From an uncultured Acholeplasmatales bacterium (GTDB lineage Bacteria > Bacillota_I > Bacilli_A > ML615J-28 > CAG-698), in the NCBI GenBank assembly GCA_937877075.1, contig CALEGD010000102.1:1-7517 (forward strand): a stretch of DNA of 7,517 bases. The letters are read 5' to 3'. How positions within the stretch are numbered: position 1 is the first letter of the stretch; every line of letters begins with the position of its first letter. The position numbers and the translations under genes were made by a program. A model generated the notes under the pieces. The model searched no databases. It saw only the letters and a program-made list of their open reading frames with translations, and had not been told where the DNA came from. This document shows, piece by piece, positions 1-6,048 of this stretch.

Positions 1-19
1 TAATAAAATTTATTTTGAG

Positions 20-52
20 TAAAGAAAAAGGCTGCTGACTTTGTCAACAACC
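20..52 (-). terminator. Rho-independent terminator of the CHR gene pair
   Basis: Read on the minus strand, positions 52-43 and 39-30 form a fully paired 10-bp stem (two of the pairs are G-U) closed by a 3-nt AAA loop. A run of five T, C, then three T follows (29-20). It lies 34-56 bp past the stop codon of the downstream CHR gene, where its operon should end. On the plus strand the two G-U pairs become C-A mismatches, so the signal is directional and belongs to the minus-strand operon. Confidence 0.85.
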
Positions 53-54
53 TG

Positions 55-77
55 AAGAACAATATATAATTGTTCTT
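55..77. repeat. Small AT-rich inverted repeat next to the terminator
   Basis: AAGAACAAT at 55-63 and its exact complement ATTGTTCTT at 69-77 form a 9-bp stem with a 5-nt loop. It lies between the CHR stop codon and the main terminator. On the plus strand only two extra T follow the arm, so it would be at best a weak terminator for transcription coming from the left. It may simply add RNA structure to the 3' end of the CHR transcript. Confidence 0.4.
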
Positions 78-85
78 TTCAATAT

Positions 86-640
86 TTATAATAAATAGGC
101 CACTAAACCTAGGATTCCCGAACCGAGCATTACTAGAATCGGACTTGTACGGAATACCCTTAAAATTAAGAATCCGACTAGAAATATTCCAATTGCTATA
201 AAGTTTGTATCTTGTAGATTAATCGGTCCGGTTCCCCAAAAAGCCATAATCAAAATAGAAAGACCGGCTGATGCAATCAAGGACACTACTGTAGGCCTGA
301 GACCACTCAGTACGCCTTGGATTGCGGAAAGTTTCTGGAAACGATAATATATATAAGCAAGAGTAAAAACAATAATCAAAGACGGAAGGACGCAACCGAT
401 GGTTGAGACTATGGCGCCGCCTACTCCTGCAATTCTCGTACCGACAAATGTTGAGGAGTTAATAGCGATTGGACCTGGAGTCATTTCTGCTATCGTAATT
501 AAATCAACAAATTCTTGCATGCTGAGCCATTGGTTTATATCAACAACTTGTTCTTGAATCAAGGGCATAGCCGCATAACCGCCGCCGATACTGAAAAGTC
601 CGATTTGAAAGAAACTCCAGAATAGTTTTAAATAAATCAT
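86..640 (-). CDS. CHR-family (chromate transporter family) membrane protein, short form, downstream partner
   Basis: A 184-residue integral membrane protein with a single CHR domain. Visible family motifs are the N-terminal amphipathic stretch with SIGGGYAAMP (17-26), a W at 38, then MTPGPIAINSSTFVG (53-67) and the GAIVSTIGCVLPS segment (75-87). Long hydrophobic spans cover about 75-98, 115-135 and 147-183. Classical ChrA proteins (around 400 residues) carry two such domains; short forms come as gene pairs whose products probably work together. It starts at an ATG overlapping the TGA of the upstream CHR gene by 4 bp (ATGA), with GAAGGTG 7 nt upstream, so the two are translationally coupled. 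Some relatives export chromate using membrane potential, but the physiological substrate of most short CHR pairs is unknown; chromate or sulfate transport here is family inference only. Confidence 0.9.
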   Translation of the reverse strand: MIYLKLFWSFFQIGLFSIGGGYAAMPLIQEQVVDINQWLSMQEFVDLITIAEMTPGPIAINSSTFVGTRIAGVGGAIVSTIGCVLPSLIIVFTLAYIYYRFQKLSAIQGVLSGLRPTVVSLIASAGLSILIMAFWGTGPINLQDTNFIAIGIFLVGFLILRVFRTSPILVMLGSGILGLVAYLL

Positions 641-1215
641 ATGTCAACACCTTCTTTATTTCGCTTTTTTCTGTACAAGAATGTGAGTAGTCCGATAATT
701 CCCGAGATTAGGATTATCAGAATGATGTTGACTTCGAAGAAGTAAGTTGCGATAAAAGCACCGAGCATAATTATCATGGAGGATATTCTTCTTTCCTTGG
801 CAATTCCGATTCCCAGGCTTAAGACAACATCAACAATCACCGCAACAACTCCTGCTTGCATTCCCATTAATATTGCATTAATAATATGGTTGTCTCGAAA
901 CTCTGCATAAAAATAAGAAATGACAGAGAGAATAATGAAAGGTGGAAGAACAGTTCCGAGAACGGAAATTAAGGATCCCATAATTCCGGCGACCCGATAA
1001 CCGATAATAATAGAGGCATTGACTGCTATGGCTCCCGGAGAAGATTGTGCTATTGCGATTAAGTCAAGCATCTCTTTTTCTTCAATCCAATGCAATTCAT
1101 CGACAAATTTCTTTCTCATTAAGGGAACGATTACAAAACCTCCACCAAAGGTAAAAGCACTTAGGTAAAAAGTTGTGGTGAATAGTTTCTTATATATACT
1201 TAACTTATTTTTCAT
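637..1215 (-). CDS. CHR-family (chromate transporter family) membrane protein, short form, upstream partner
   Basis: A 192-residue single-CHR-domain membrane protein, first gene of the minus-strand pair. The same motif order as in its partner is visible: FTFGGGFVIVPL (21-32), W43, SSPGAIAVNASIIIGYRVAG (58-77) and VLGTVLPPFIIL (85-96). Hydrophobic spans lie at about 80-104, 113-138 and 147-180, and a basic tail RKKRNK (182-187) fits a cytoplasmic C terminus. The two proteins are clearly related but diverged, as expected for the N-like and C-like halves of a heteromeric transporter. The start has AGGAG 5 nt upstream (1221-1225 on the plus strand). The gene is divergent from a LysR regulator and shares its promoter region, which suggests control by that regulator. 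The substrate is not determinable from the sequence. Confidence 0.9.
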   Translation of the reverse strand: MKNKLSIYKKLFTTTFYLSAFTFGGGFVIVPLMRKKFVDELHWIEEKEMLDLIAIAQSSPGAIAVNASIIIGYRVAGIMGSLISVLGTVLPPFIILSVISYFYAEFRDNHIINAILMGMQAGVVAVIVDVVLSLGIGIAKERRISSMIIMLGAFIATYFFEVNIILIILISGIIGLLTFLYRKKRNKEGVDI

Positions 1216-1305
1216 ATTTACTCCTGCTATTAATTCATTCAGATTCCAAATATAGTATATTCAATTAATTTTAGGATTATCCAAAAATGTTTTCCCTTTG
1301 TCCTT

Positions 1306-1334
1306 ATTATACCACTTGCTTTAATATAAGTAAA
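1306..1334 (-). promoter_or_regulatory. Candidate promoter of the CHR gene pair
   Basis: On the minus strand TTTACT (1334-1329) stands 17 bp before a perfect TATAAT (1311-1306). Transcription would start near 1298, leaving about 80 nt of leader before the ATG at 1215. It overlaps the lysR promoter on the other strand, so one bound LysR protein could affect both. Confidence 0.6.
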
Positions 1335-1344
1335 ATAGTATAAT
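1316..1344 (+). promoter_or_regulatory. Candidate sigma-A promoter of lysR
   Basis: TTGCTT (1316-1321), a 17-bp spacer and a perfect TATAAT (1339-1344) lie about 40 bp before the lysR ATG. It overlaps the divergent CHR promoter almost entirely. The sequence here is very AT-rich with several imperfect ATTA/TAAT dyads, so an individual LysR binding box (T-N11-A) cannot be picked out reliably. Confidence 0.65.
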
Positions 1345-1384
1345 ATTATTAAGATTATAATGAAAGAAATATAAAAGGTGTGTT

Positions 1385-2254
1385 ATGACCATCAGACATT
1401 TACGAATATTCGTAGCGGTTTGTGAGACCGGAAGTGTTACTAAAGCTGCTAATAAACTCTATCTAGCTCAGCCCTCAGTCAGCCTGGCAATTAGTGAACT
1501 TGAGAATTATTACGGGGTAAAATTATTTGACCGGATTTCCAGAAGGCTTCATCTGACCGATACCGGTTCTCAGTTTTTAAACTATGCGAAACATATTATC
1601 TATCTCTTTGATGAACTAGAAAGCGGAATGAAGAATTGGGATTTGATGGGGACTCTCAGGGTTGGGTCCAGTATTACAATCGGAAATTATTTTTTACCGA
1701 AATATGTCAAGGAGTTTCAAAAAACCCATCCTCAAATTAAGGTTTATGTCACCATTGATAATTCCCAGATTATCGAAGATCATGTTATTAGCAACAAGGT
1801 TGATTTTGCTTTTACCGAAGGGATTATTGATAATCCGAAATTGGAAACAATAAATTTCCTGGATGATGAGTTGATTTGTATTTGCGCTCCGAGCCATCCT
1901 TTAAGTAATCAAGTAGAAGTTGATGCAGAGACCCTTAGCAGGCAAGACTTAATTATGAGGGAAAGAGGAAGCGGAGGCAGAAATATTTTTGATGCTGCAT
2001 TGCTTACTTTTAATCTTAAAACCACTCCGATTTGGGAAAGCGTCAGTACCCAGGCAATTATTAGGGCTGTCGGTCAAGGTCTAGGAGTTTCAATTCTTCC
2101 CTACCTTCTCGTTAAGAGTGCTCTCGAGGAAGGAATCGTCAAACAAATAAAGATTCAAGGCCTTAATTTACATCGAAAATTACATATAATTTACCATAAA
2201 AACAAATATCTTACACCGGCTGCACTGGACTTTTTGGCCTTATGCAAACTTTAG
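1385..2254 (+). CDS. LysR-family transcriptional regulator
   Basis: A 289-residue LysR-type regulator of normal length. The N-terminal winged helix-turn-helix spans about 1-60 (MTIRHLRIFVAV, GSVTKAANKLYLAQPSVSLA, LFDR at 47-50), followed by a linker helix and a periplasmic-binding-like effector domain from about 90 (GTLRVGSS). The effector domain contains RERGSGGRN (192-200), a ligand-cleft motif seen in many members, and QGLGVSILP near 231-239. The start is supported by AAAGGTG a few nt upstream and the usual family N terminus. It is divergent from the CHR pair with overlapping promoters, the arrangement in which LysR proteins usually control the neighbour and themselves. The enzyme operon starting at 2664 on the same strand is a second possible target. 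The effector is unknown. Confidence 0.93.
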   Translation: MTIRHLRIFVAVCETGSVTKAANKLYLAQPSVSLAISELENYYGVKLFDRISRRLHLTDTGSQFLNYAKHIIYLFDELESGMKNWDLMGTLRVGSSITIGNYFLPKYVKEFQKTHPQIKVYVTIDNSQIIEDHVISNKVDFAFTEGIIDNPKLETINFLDDELICICAPSHPLSNQVEVDAETLSRQDLIMRERGSGGRNIFDAALLTFNLKTTPIWESVSTQAIIRAVGQGLGVSILPYLLVKSALEEGIVKQIKIQGLNLHRKLHIIYHKNKYLTPAALDFLALCKL

Positions 2255-2347
2255 AAGATTTTGGAAATTTATATATATTTTAAAAATACATAACGTTTTC
2301 ATTATATGATTTATAATAAACCCGTATTTTAAAAGACTTAGAACCAA

Positions 2348-2376
2348 TTGAAATTATCAAAATTTAATTGTATAAT
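2348..2376 (+). promoter_or_regulatory. Strong sigma-A promoter upstream of the leader
   Basis: TTGAAA (2348-2353), a 17-bp spacer and a perfect TATAAT (2371-2376) make the best promoter match in the window. Transcription should begin near 2383. It lies only about 20 bp before a strong terminator hairpin, so most transcripts would stop at about 80 nt unless termination is prevented. Confidence 0.7.
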
Positions 2377-2401
2377 AAAATTGTAAGAAATTACTTAGGG
2401 T

Positions 2402-2465
2402 ATGCAAGAAAAGGGGAAAATATTTGAAATATCAGATATTTACTTTTCTTGCATTTTTATTTTTT
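2402..2465 (+). terminator. Intrinsic terminator or attenuator hairpin 1
   Basis: ATGCAAGAAAAG (2402-2413) and its exact complement CTTTTCTTGCAT (2443-2454) form a perfect 12-bp stem. It is followed by a T-rich tract with one A (2455-2465). The 29-nt loop can form a small inner stem (2418-2423 with 2436-2441). The T tract is on the plus strand only. It either ends lysR transcripts 150-200 nt after the stop codon or, because a promoter sits just upstream, ends a short RNA or attenuates the operon. Confidence 0.75.
2427..2441. repeat. Perfect 15-bp dyad, possible operator
   Basis: AAATATC and GATATTT flank a single central A, a perfect 7-1-7 dyad. The shape fits a site for a dimeric DNA-binding protein. 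It lies inside the loop of hairpin 1 about 45-60 bp downstream of the predicted transcription start, where a bound repressor could block elongation. In AT-rich DNA such dyads also arise by chance. Confidence 0.3.
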
Positions 2466-2477
2466 AGGTTTTCAAGG

Positions 2478-2536
2478 GATGTATTATGGGGATTGATTTG
2501 CAGAAAGCTTATCATCTCCATCTATACATCTTTTTT
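2478..2536 (+). terminator. Intrinsic terminator or attenuator hairpin 2
   Basis: GATGTAT (2478-2484) pairs with ATACATC (2524-2530). Inside it TGGGGAT (2487-2493) pairs with ATCTCCA (2514-2520) with one G-U, and GAT (2495-2497) pairs with ATC (2511-2513). Six T follow directly (2531-2536). The stem is interrupted by small internal loops, so it is weaker than hairpin 1, but the order of stem then T run is right for an intrinsic terminator in tandem with hairpin 1. Confidence 0.6.
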
Positions 2537-2537
2537 A

Positions 2538-2575
2538 TTGGCAACTTTGAAAACGTTTGCTTTAAAAATTATGCA
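2538..2575 (+). promoter_or_regulatory. Weak candidate second promoter overlapping the cre site
   Basis: Two imperfect arrangements are possible: TTGGCA (2538-2543) with TTTAAA (2561-2566), or TTGAAA (2547-2552) with TATGCA (2570-2575), both with 17-bp spacers. Either would place a promoter downstream of both terminators and overlapping the cre-like site, giving the enzyme operon its own catabolite-repressed start. Both -10 matches are poor. Confidence 0.25.
2547..2562 (+). promoter_or_regulatory. cre-like catabolite control site (CcpA)
   Basis: TTGAAAACGTTTGCTT matches the Gram-positive cre consensus WTGAAARCGYTTWCWN at all but one position (G instead of W at position 13). CcpA with phosphorylated HPr would bind here and repress the downstream operon when preferred sugars are present. 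The core AAACGTTT is palindromic, so a pathway-specific LacI-family repressor could also use it. The position, about 100 bp before the first gene, fits control of the enzyme operon. Confidence 0.6.
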
Positions 2576-2663
2576 TTTTATCGCAAATTTCATTAAAAAG
2601 GAAATAGAATTTCATTTTTTTAACATAATAATAAATAGAAAATTAATTAAAAAGGAGAATCGG

Positions 2664-3467
2664 ATGAAAAAAATTTATTTAAATTTAAAGAGGTTCGATA
2701 TTCCTAAGGAATACGGTGGAATTAATAATCTGGCAATCGGATCCCTTTGGGCAGAGAAAATTGTTTCGGGACTGGATCAGCTTTCCGGCCTTGATTATAC
2801 AATATTTTTTCCGGAAGCTCACCTCATTCCGGCGGTTAAGGAAGCTAGAAGAGTTAAGATTGGTTGCCAAGGAGTCCATTTTTCGGATGTAGAAATTGGC
2901 GGCAATTTCGGTGCTTATACAAGTTTTAGAACCGCCAAATCAATGAAAGCTTTAGGAGTAACCGAAGTAATGATCGGTCACTGTGAAGAGCGACATGGTA
3001 AACAAACTTTAATTGATTTGGGCGGCGGTGCCGGAGATGTTAATCTAGTATTAAATAAAGAAATACTTTGTGCGGTTAAAGCTGGGCTCAATGTTCTTTA
3101 TTGCATCGGTGAAAAGGCAGAAGAACAAGAGAATCGTTTCGAAGTTTTAAAAAGACAATTAACAATTGGTTTGAAAGATCTCGACTTAAGTAAAATAACA
3201 ATTGCTTATGAACCGATTTGGGCGATTGGCGTCGGTAAAACCCCTCCCGGAAAAGAATATATCAGTGAAATTGTTAATTATATAAAAAGTATTTATGACT
3301 TAAAAGTTGTTTACGGAGGCGGCCTGAAGCAGGAGAATGCAAAGATGCTTGCTAGCATTCCGACTCTTGACGGTGGTTTAATCGCCCTCACAAAATTCGG
3401 AGCTGATTTCGGCTTCAGTATTGAAGATTTCAGTAAAATTGTAGAAACATATAAGGAGGCCATTTAA
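2664..3467 (+). CDS. Divergent triosephosphate-isomerase-family sugar isomerase
   Basis: A 267-residue TIM-barrel protein, slightly longer than typical TIM (about 250). The start at 2664 is chosen because AAAGGAG lies 6-12 nt upstream and MKKIYLNLKRFD is the expected first strand; the frame stays open 80 codons further upstream but that part looks non-coding. The catalytic set is visible: N7 and K9 (NLK), H106 and E108 in IGHCEER, and E183 in AYEPIWAIGVGK with an intact loop 6. Family differences are C107 for the usual Ser, G220 for Ser211 in YGGSV, and LIALTKF (239-245) where TIM has LVGGASL, so part of the phosphate grip is gone. There is also an insertion with GGGAG near 120-124. It is probably not the glycolytic enzyme but an isomerase for a related three- or four-carbon sugar. 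It overlaps the next gene by 1 bp. Confidence 0.85.
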   Translation: MKKIYLNLKRFDIPKEYGGINNLAIGSLWAEKIVSGLDQLSGLDYTIFFPEAHLIPAVKEARRVKIGCQGVHFSDVEIGGNFGAYTSFRTAKSMKALGVTEVMIGHCEERHGKQTLIDLGGGAGDVNLVLNKEILCAVKAGLNVLYCIGEKAEEQENRFEVLKRQLTIGLKDLDLSKITIAYEPIWAIGVGKTPPGKEYISEIVNYIKSIYDLKVVYGGGLKQENAKMLASIPTLDGGLIALTKFGADFGFSIEDFSKIVETYKEAI

Positions 3468-4903
3468 TGAAAGTAACACTTGAATATGGGAAAGGCTTTA
3501 TGGATGTTAATCTTCCGGATGAAAATACGGATGTATTTATTGCCGGTGAGACAGTCCTTGATCCACCGCTTCTAAAGGATGTGTATGAAGAGACCAAGAA
3601 GTCGATTCAAAATCCGATTGGTGTGAAACCGATTAGCGAACAGGTCGGCCCGGGAAGTAAAGTTGTTATCGTTTTTCCCGACCGCGTAAAAGGTGGTTTT
3701 CAAGACGATTCACATCGAAAGACTAGTATTCCGATTATTATAGACGAATGTTTAAAGGCCGGAGTCGATAAAAAAGATATCAAATTGATTTGTAGTAACG
3801 GTTTGCATCGTAAAAACAAACCGGAGGAAATTAAATCTCTTTTGGGAGAAAAGATTTTTAATGAATATAATCCTCTCGGTCAGATTGTCAACCATGACAG
3901 CGAAGACCATGATAATATGATTGATCTCGGTTTTGAGGAAGAATTTCATTCTCATGTCATTATGAACAAGGAAGTTTTTGATGCCGACTTAGCGGTTATG
4001 ATCGGCCATGCTCTCGGAAATCCTTATGGCGGTTATAGCGGCGGTTATAAGCATTGTGCGACGGGAATTACCAATTGGCAATGTATTTCCGCTCACCATA
4101 CTCCGGAAGTAATGCATCGCCCGGATTTTGTTCCCGTATCCGGTCATTCTTTGATGAGAAAGAAATTTGATGCAATCGGTAAGCATATGGAAAAATCGAT
4201 GGGTAAGAAATTCTTTACCTGTGATGCCGTTCTCGATTCTTATCAAAGACAAATTGCTGTTTTTACTGGAGATTCGGAACTAATTCAACCCCTGTCTTGG
4301 GAAGTTGCCGATAAAAGGACTTATCTTAAATGGGCTGAAAAGAAATATGATGTTCTGGTTTTCGGAATGCCGGTTATGTTCCATTACGGAAACGGAATGG
4401 GAACCAACCCAATTTTGATAATGCAAGCCATCGCTGCAAATATTACCAGACATAAACGGATTATGAATGAAAATGCAGTTATTATCTGTGCCTCAATTTG
4501 TGACGGTTTCTTCCATGATGAAGAATTTCCGGCTTATCGGGAGATCTACAATCTCTTCCAAACTGAAGGAAATAATATCTTACCAAATGTAGAAAAATAT
4601 GCTGAGAAACTTGCTACTAACGAAGAATATATCAGAAAATATCAAAACGAACATGGATACCACCCTTATCATGGGTTTTCGATGATTAGTTGTGCTCATA
4701 TAGCCGAGATGCAGACCTCTGCAATCTATATCGTCGGAGCTAAAGAACCTGGTTATGCCAGAGGAATGGGGATGAAGACCAGAGCTACGGTTGAAGAAGC
4801 TTTGAAGGATGCAGAAAAATATGTTGGGAAAAAACCGAATATTCTTGCCCTTCCGAAGACTTATACAACCGCCGGTGTTCATCTTTGCATGAAGGATGAT
4901 TAA
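3467..4903 (+). CDS. LarA-like (DUF2088) nickel-pincer racemase/epimerase homologue
   Basis: A 478-residue member of the lactate racemase LarA superfamily. Known members interconvert alpha-hydroxyacid epimers (lactate, malate, 2-hydroxyglutarate, phenyllactate, gluconate) by hydride transfer through a nickel-pincer nucleotide cofactor. Aligned by eye to Lactiplantibacillus LarA, the cofactor-attaching lysine (K184) is K195 in GGYSGGYKHC and the nickel ligand H200 is H211 (16 residues on in both). D72 is kept, and the catalytic H108 is H114 in NGLHR. In contrast the second catalytic base H174 is N185, R75 is K75 (PDRVK), and K298 appears to be A323. Substrate and perhaps chemistry therefore differ from lactate racemase. 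The start ATG overlaps the preceding TAA by 1 bp behind a perfect AAGGAGG (3453-3459). The cofactor genes larB, larC and larE are not in this window. Confidence 0.85.
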   Translation: MKVTLEYGKGFMDVNLPDENTDVFIAGETVLDPPLLKDVYEETKKSIQNPIGVKPISEQVGPGSKVVIVFPDRVKGGFQDDSHRKTSIPIIIDECLKAGVDKKDIKLICSNGLHRKNKPEEIKSLLGEKIFNEYNPLGQIVNHDSEDHDNMIDLGFEEEFHSHVIMNKEVFDADLAVMIGHALGNPYGGYSGGYKHCATGITNWQCISAHHTPEVMHRPDFVPVSGHSLMRKKFDAIGKHMEKSMGKKFFTCDAVLDSYQRQIAVFTGDSELIQPLSWEVADKRTYLKWAEKKYDVLVFGMPVMFHYGNGMGTNPILIMQAIAANITRHKRIMNENAVIICASICDGFFHDEEFPAYREIYNLFQTEGNNILPNVEKYAEKLATNEEYIRKYQNEHGYHPYHGFSMISCAHIAEMQTSAIYIVGAKEPGYARGMGMKTRATVEEALKDAEKYVGKKPNILALPKTYTTAGVHLCMKDD

Positions 4904-4905
4904 TT

Positions 4906-6048
4906 ATGCCTTATATTTCGATGAATCCAATTCTCAATAGGGCTCAAAAGATGAAATTTGCTCATGGTGCTTTTAATATCAATCTTCCTTGTCAGGCAGA
5001 AGCGGTAATAAAAATCCATGAACAACTTCGCAGTGCCGCTATTATTCAGGTTGCGGAACCTGCAACCACCTATTTAAGCGGTAACCCTGATTTCCTTAAC
5101 GGGACTTTGGAAGAAAAAGCGGTAGGAATGAAAAAGATTGCCGATAAAGTTCGAAGCCTTGGGGAAGCAAGCAGAATTCCGGTTGTCTTACATTTGGATC
5201 ATGGACGTAGTTTTGAAAGCGTTAAACTGGCGATTGATGCCGGGTTCTCCTCGGTAATGATTGACGGTTCATCTCTTCCATATGAAGAAAATGTAGCTTT
5301 GACTAAACAGGTTGTAGAATATGCCCATGAACGCGGAGTTTCCGTTGAAGGTGAACTAGGAATCTTGGCCGGGACTGAGGATGATGTCTTTGCCGAGAAC
5401 AGTTCTTATACGAATCCAATGAGCGTAGTTGACTTTTTTAAAAAGGCCGGTTGTGACTCTTTGGCTATTTCTTACGGTACCAAGCACGGAGCCGTAAAAG
5501 GATTGAATGTGAAATTAAGGAAAGAGATTGTTGTCGCTTCTATAGAGAATATGCGCCATGAGAAGATTCACGGTACACTAGTATCACATGGTTCAAGTCT
5601 TGTTCCCGAATATATTGTGAGTGAAATAAATGCCCTCGGGAAAGCGGTATCCGGTAACGGTATTCCGATAAAACAATTGCAAGAAGTAATTCCGATGGGA
5701 ATATCGAAAATTAATATTGATACCGATATTCGCTTGGCAACGACCCGGAATATTCTTGAATTATATCATCAGAATCCGGATTTAGTTGCTTCATCAAAAG
5801 TCTATCAACTTTTGAATAACAAACCCGAACAGTTTGATTATCGAAATTATTTAACTCCTTATTTGGATGACCTTCTTCAAGAAAGGATTTCCACTCTGGA
5901 ATTAGAAGAAATCTATCGGGCTCTTAAAAATGCTGTTTATGAAATTTGTGCGATGGCAATCATCAATTTTGGAAGCATTGGAGATGCTTACAATCTTGAG
6001 GTTAAGAGTCTTGAAGAAATGGCAAAATCTTATCGAGGTGAAAGATGA
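4906..6048 (+). CDS. Class II ketose-bisphosphate aldolase family, long CbbA-like type
   Basis: A 380-residue zinc-dependent aldolase of the fructose-bisphosphate aldolase class II family. It starts with AHGAFNIN (19-26). D98 and the zinc ligand H99 lie in HLDHG. EGELG is at 148-152, the second zinc His is H194 in GTKHGAVKG, the third is H228 in SHGSSLVPEYI, and the phosphate/substrate motif is INIDTD (269-274). The HGSS-VP motif, the following INALGKAVSGNGIPIKQLQ segment and the PEQFDYRNYL block are typical of the long CbbA-type branch, but the C terminus continues about 50 residues beyond those enzymes. K198, S230/S231 and the DTD motif indicate that the DHAP phosphate is still bound. Likely role: retro-aldol cleavage of a phosphorylated ketose into DHAP and an aldehyde. 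It starts 2 bp after the preceding stop, with AAGGA upstream. Confidence 0.9.
   Translation: MPYISMNPILNRAQKMKFAHGAFNINLPCQAEAVIKIHEQLRSAAIIQVAEPATTYLSGNPDFLNGTLEEKAVGMKKIADKVRSLGEASRIPVVLHLDHGRSFESVKLAIDAGFSSVMIDGSSLPYEENVALTKQVVEYAHERGVSVEGELGILAGTEDDVFAENSSYTNPMSVVDFFKKAGCDSLAISYGTKHGAVKGLNVKLRKEIVVASIENMRHEKIHGTLVSHGSSLVPEYIVSEINALGKAVSGNGIPIKQLQEVIPMGISKINIDTDIRLATTRNILELYHQNPDLVASSKVYQLLNNKPEQFDYRNYLTPYLDDLLQERISTLELEEIYRALKNAVYEICAMAIINFGSIGDAYNLEVKSLEEMAKSYRGER

Larger units (their letters stand above)
2255..2663 (+). promoter_or_regulatory. 409-bp regulatory gap between lysR and the enzyme operon
   Basis: There is no convincing gene here. In order the region holds about 90 bp of very AT-rich DNA after the lysR stop without a clear hairpin terminator, a strong promoter (2348-2376), a terminator-like hairpin (2402-2465), a second one (2478-2536), a cre-like operator (2547-2562), and an AT-rich stretch containing the direct repeat AATTTCATT (2586-2594 and 2608-2616). 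It ends with AAAGGAG (2651-2657) before the ATG at 2664. From the predicted start of transcription the leader would be about 280 nt, long enough for attenuation or a riboswitch, but I recognise no known riboswitch class. The T-box sequence AGGGTGGNACCGCG is not present. Confidence 0.6.

Noticed and set aside
86..1215. A frameshifted, split full-length ChrA
   Set aside because: Both proteins have complete, separate CHR domains with their own starts, ribosome sites and a clean ATGA overlap, as in known short CHR pairs.
1694..1897. Minus-strand open frames inside lysR and inside the enzyme genes
   Set aside because: They lie fully inside well-supported genes, have no family motifs and show low-complexity or atypical composition; they are shadows.
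2424..2663. Annotating the TIM-like protein from the TTG at 2424 (347 residues)
   Set aside because: The 80 extra residues match no TIM feature, read like translated AT-rich leader and cross a hairpin with a T run. The ATG at 2664 has a much better ribosome site and gives the expected first beta strand.
2383..2663. A T-box or other known riboswitch in the operon leader
   Set aside because: No T-box core sequence or other class signature could be recognised; only hairpins and a T tract are evident.
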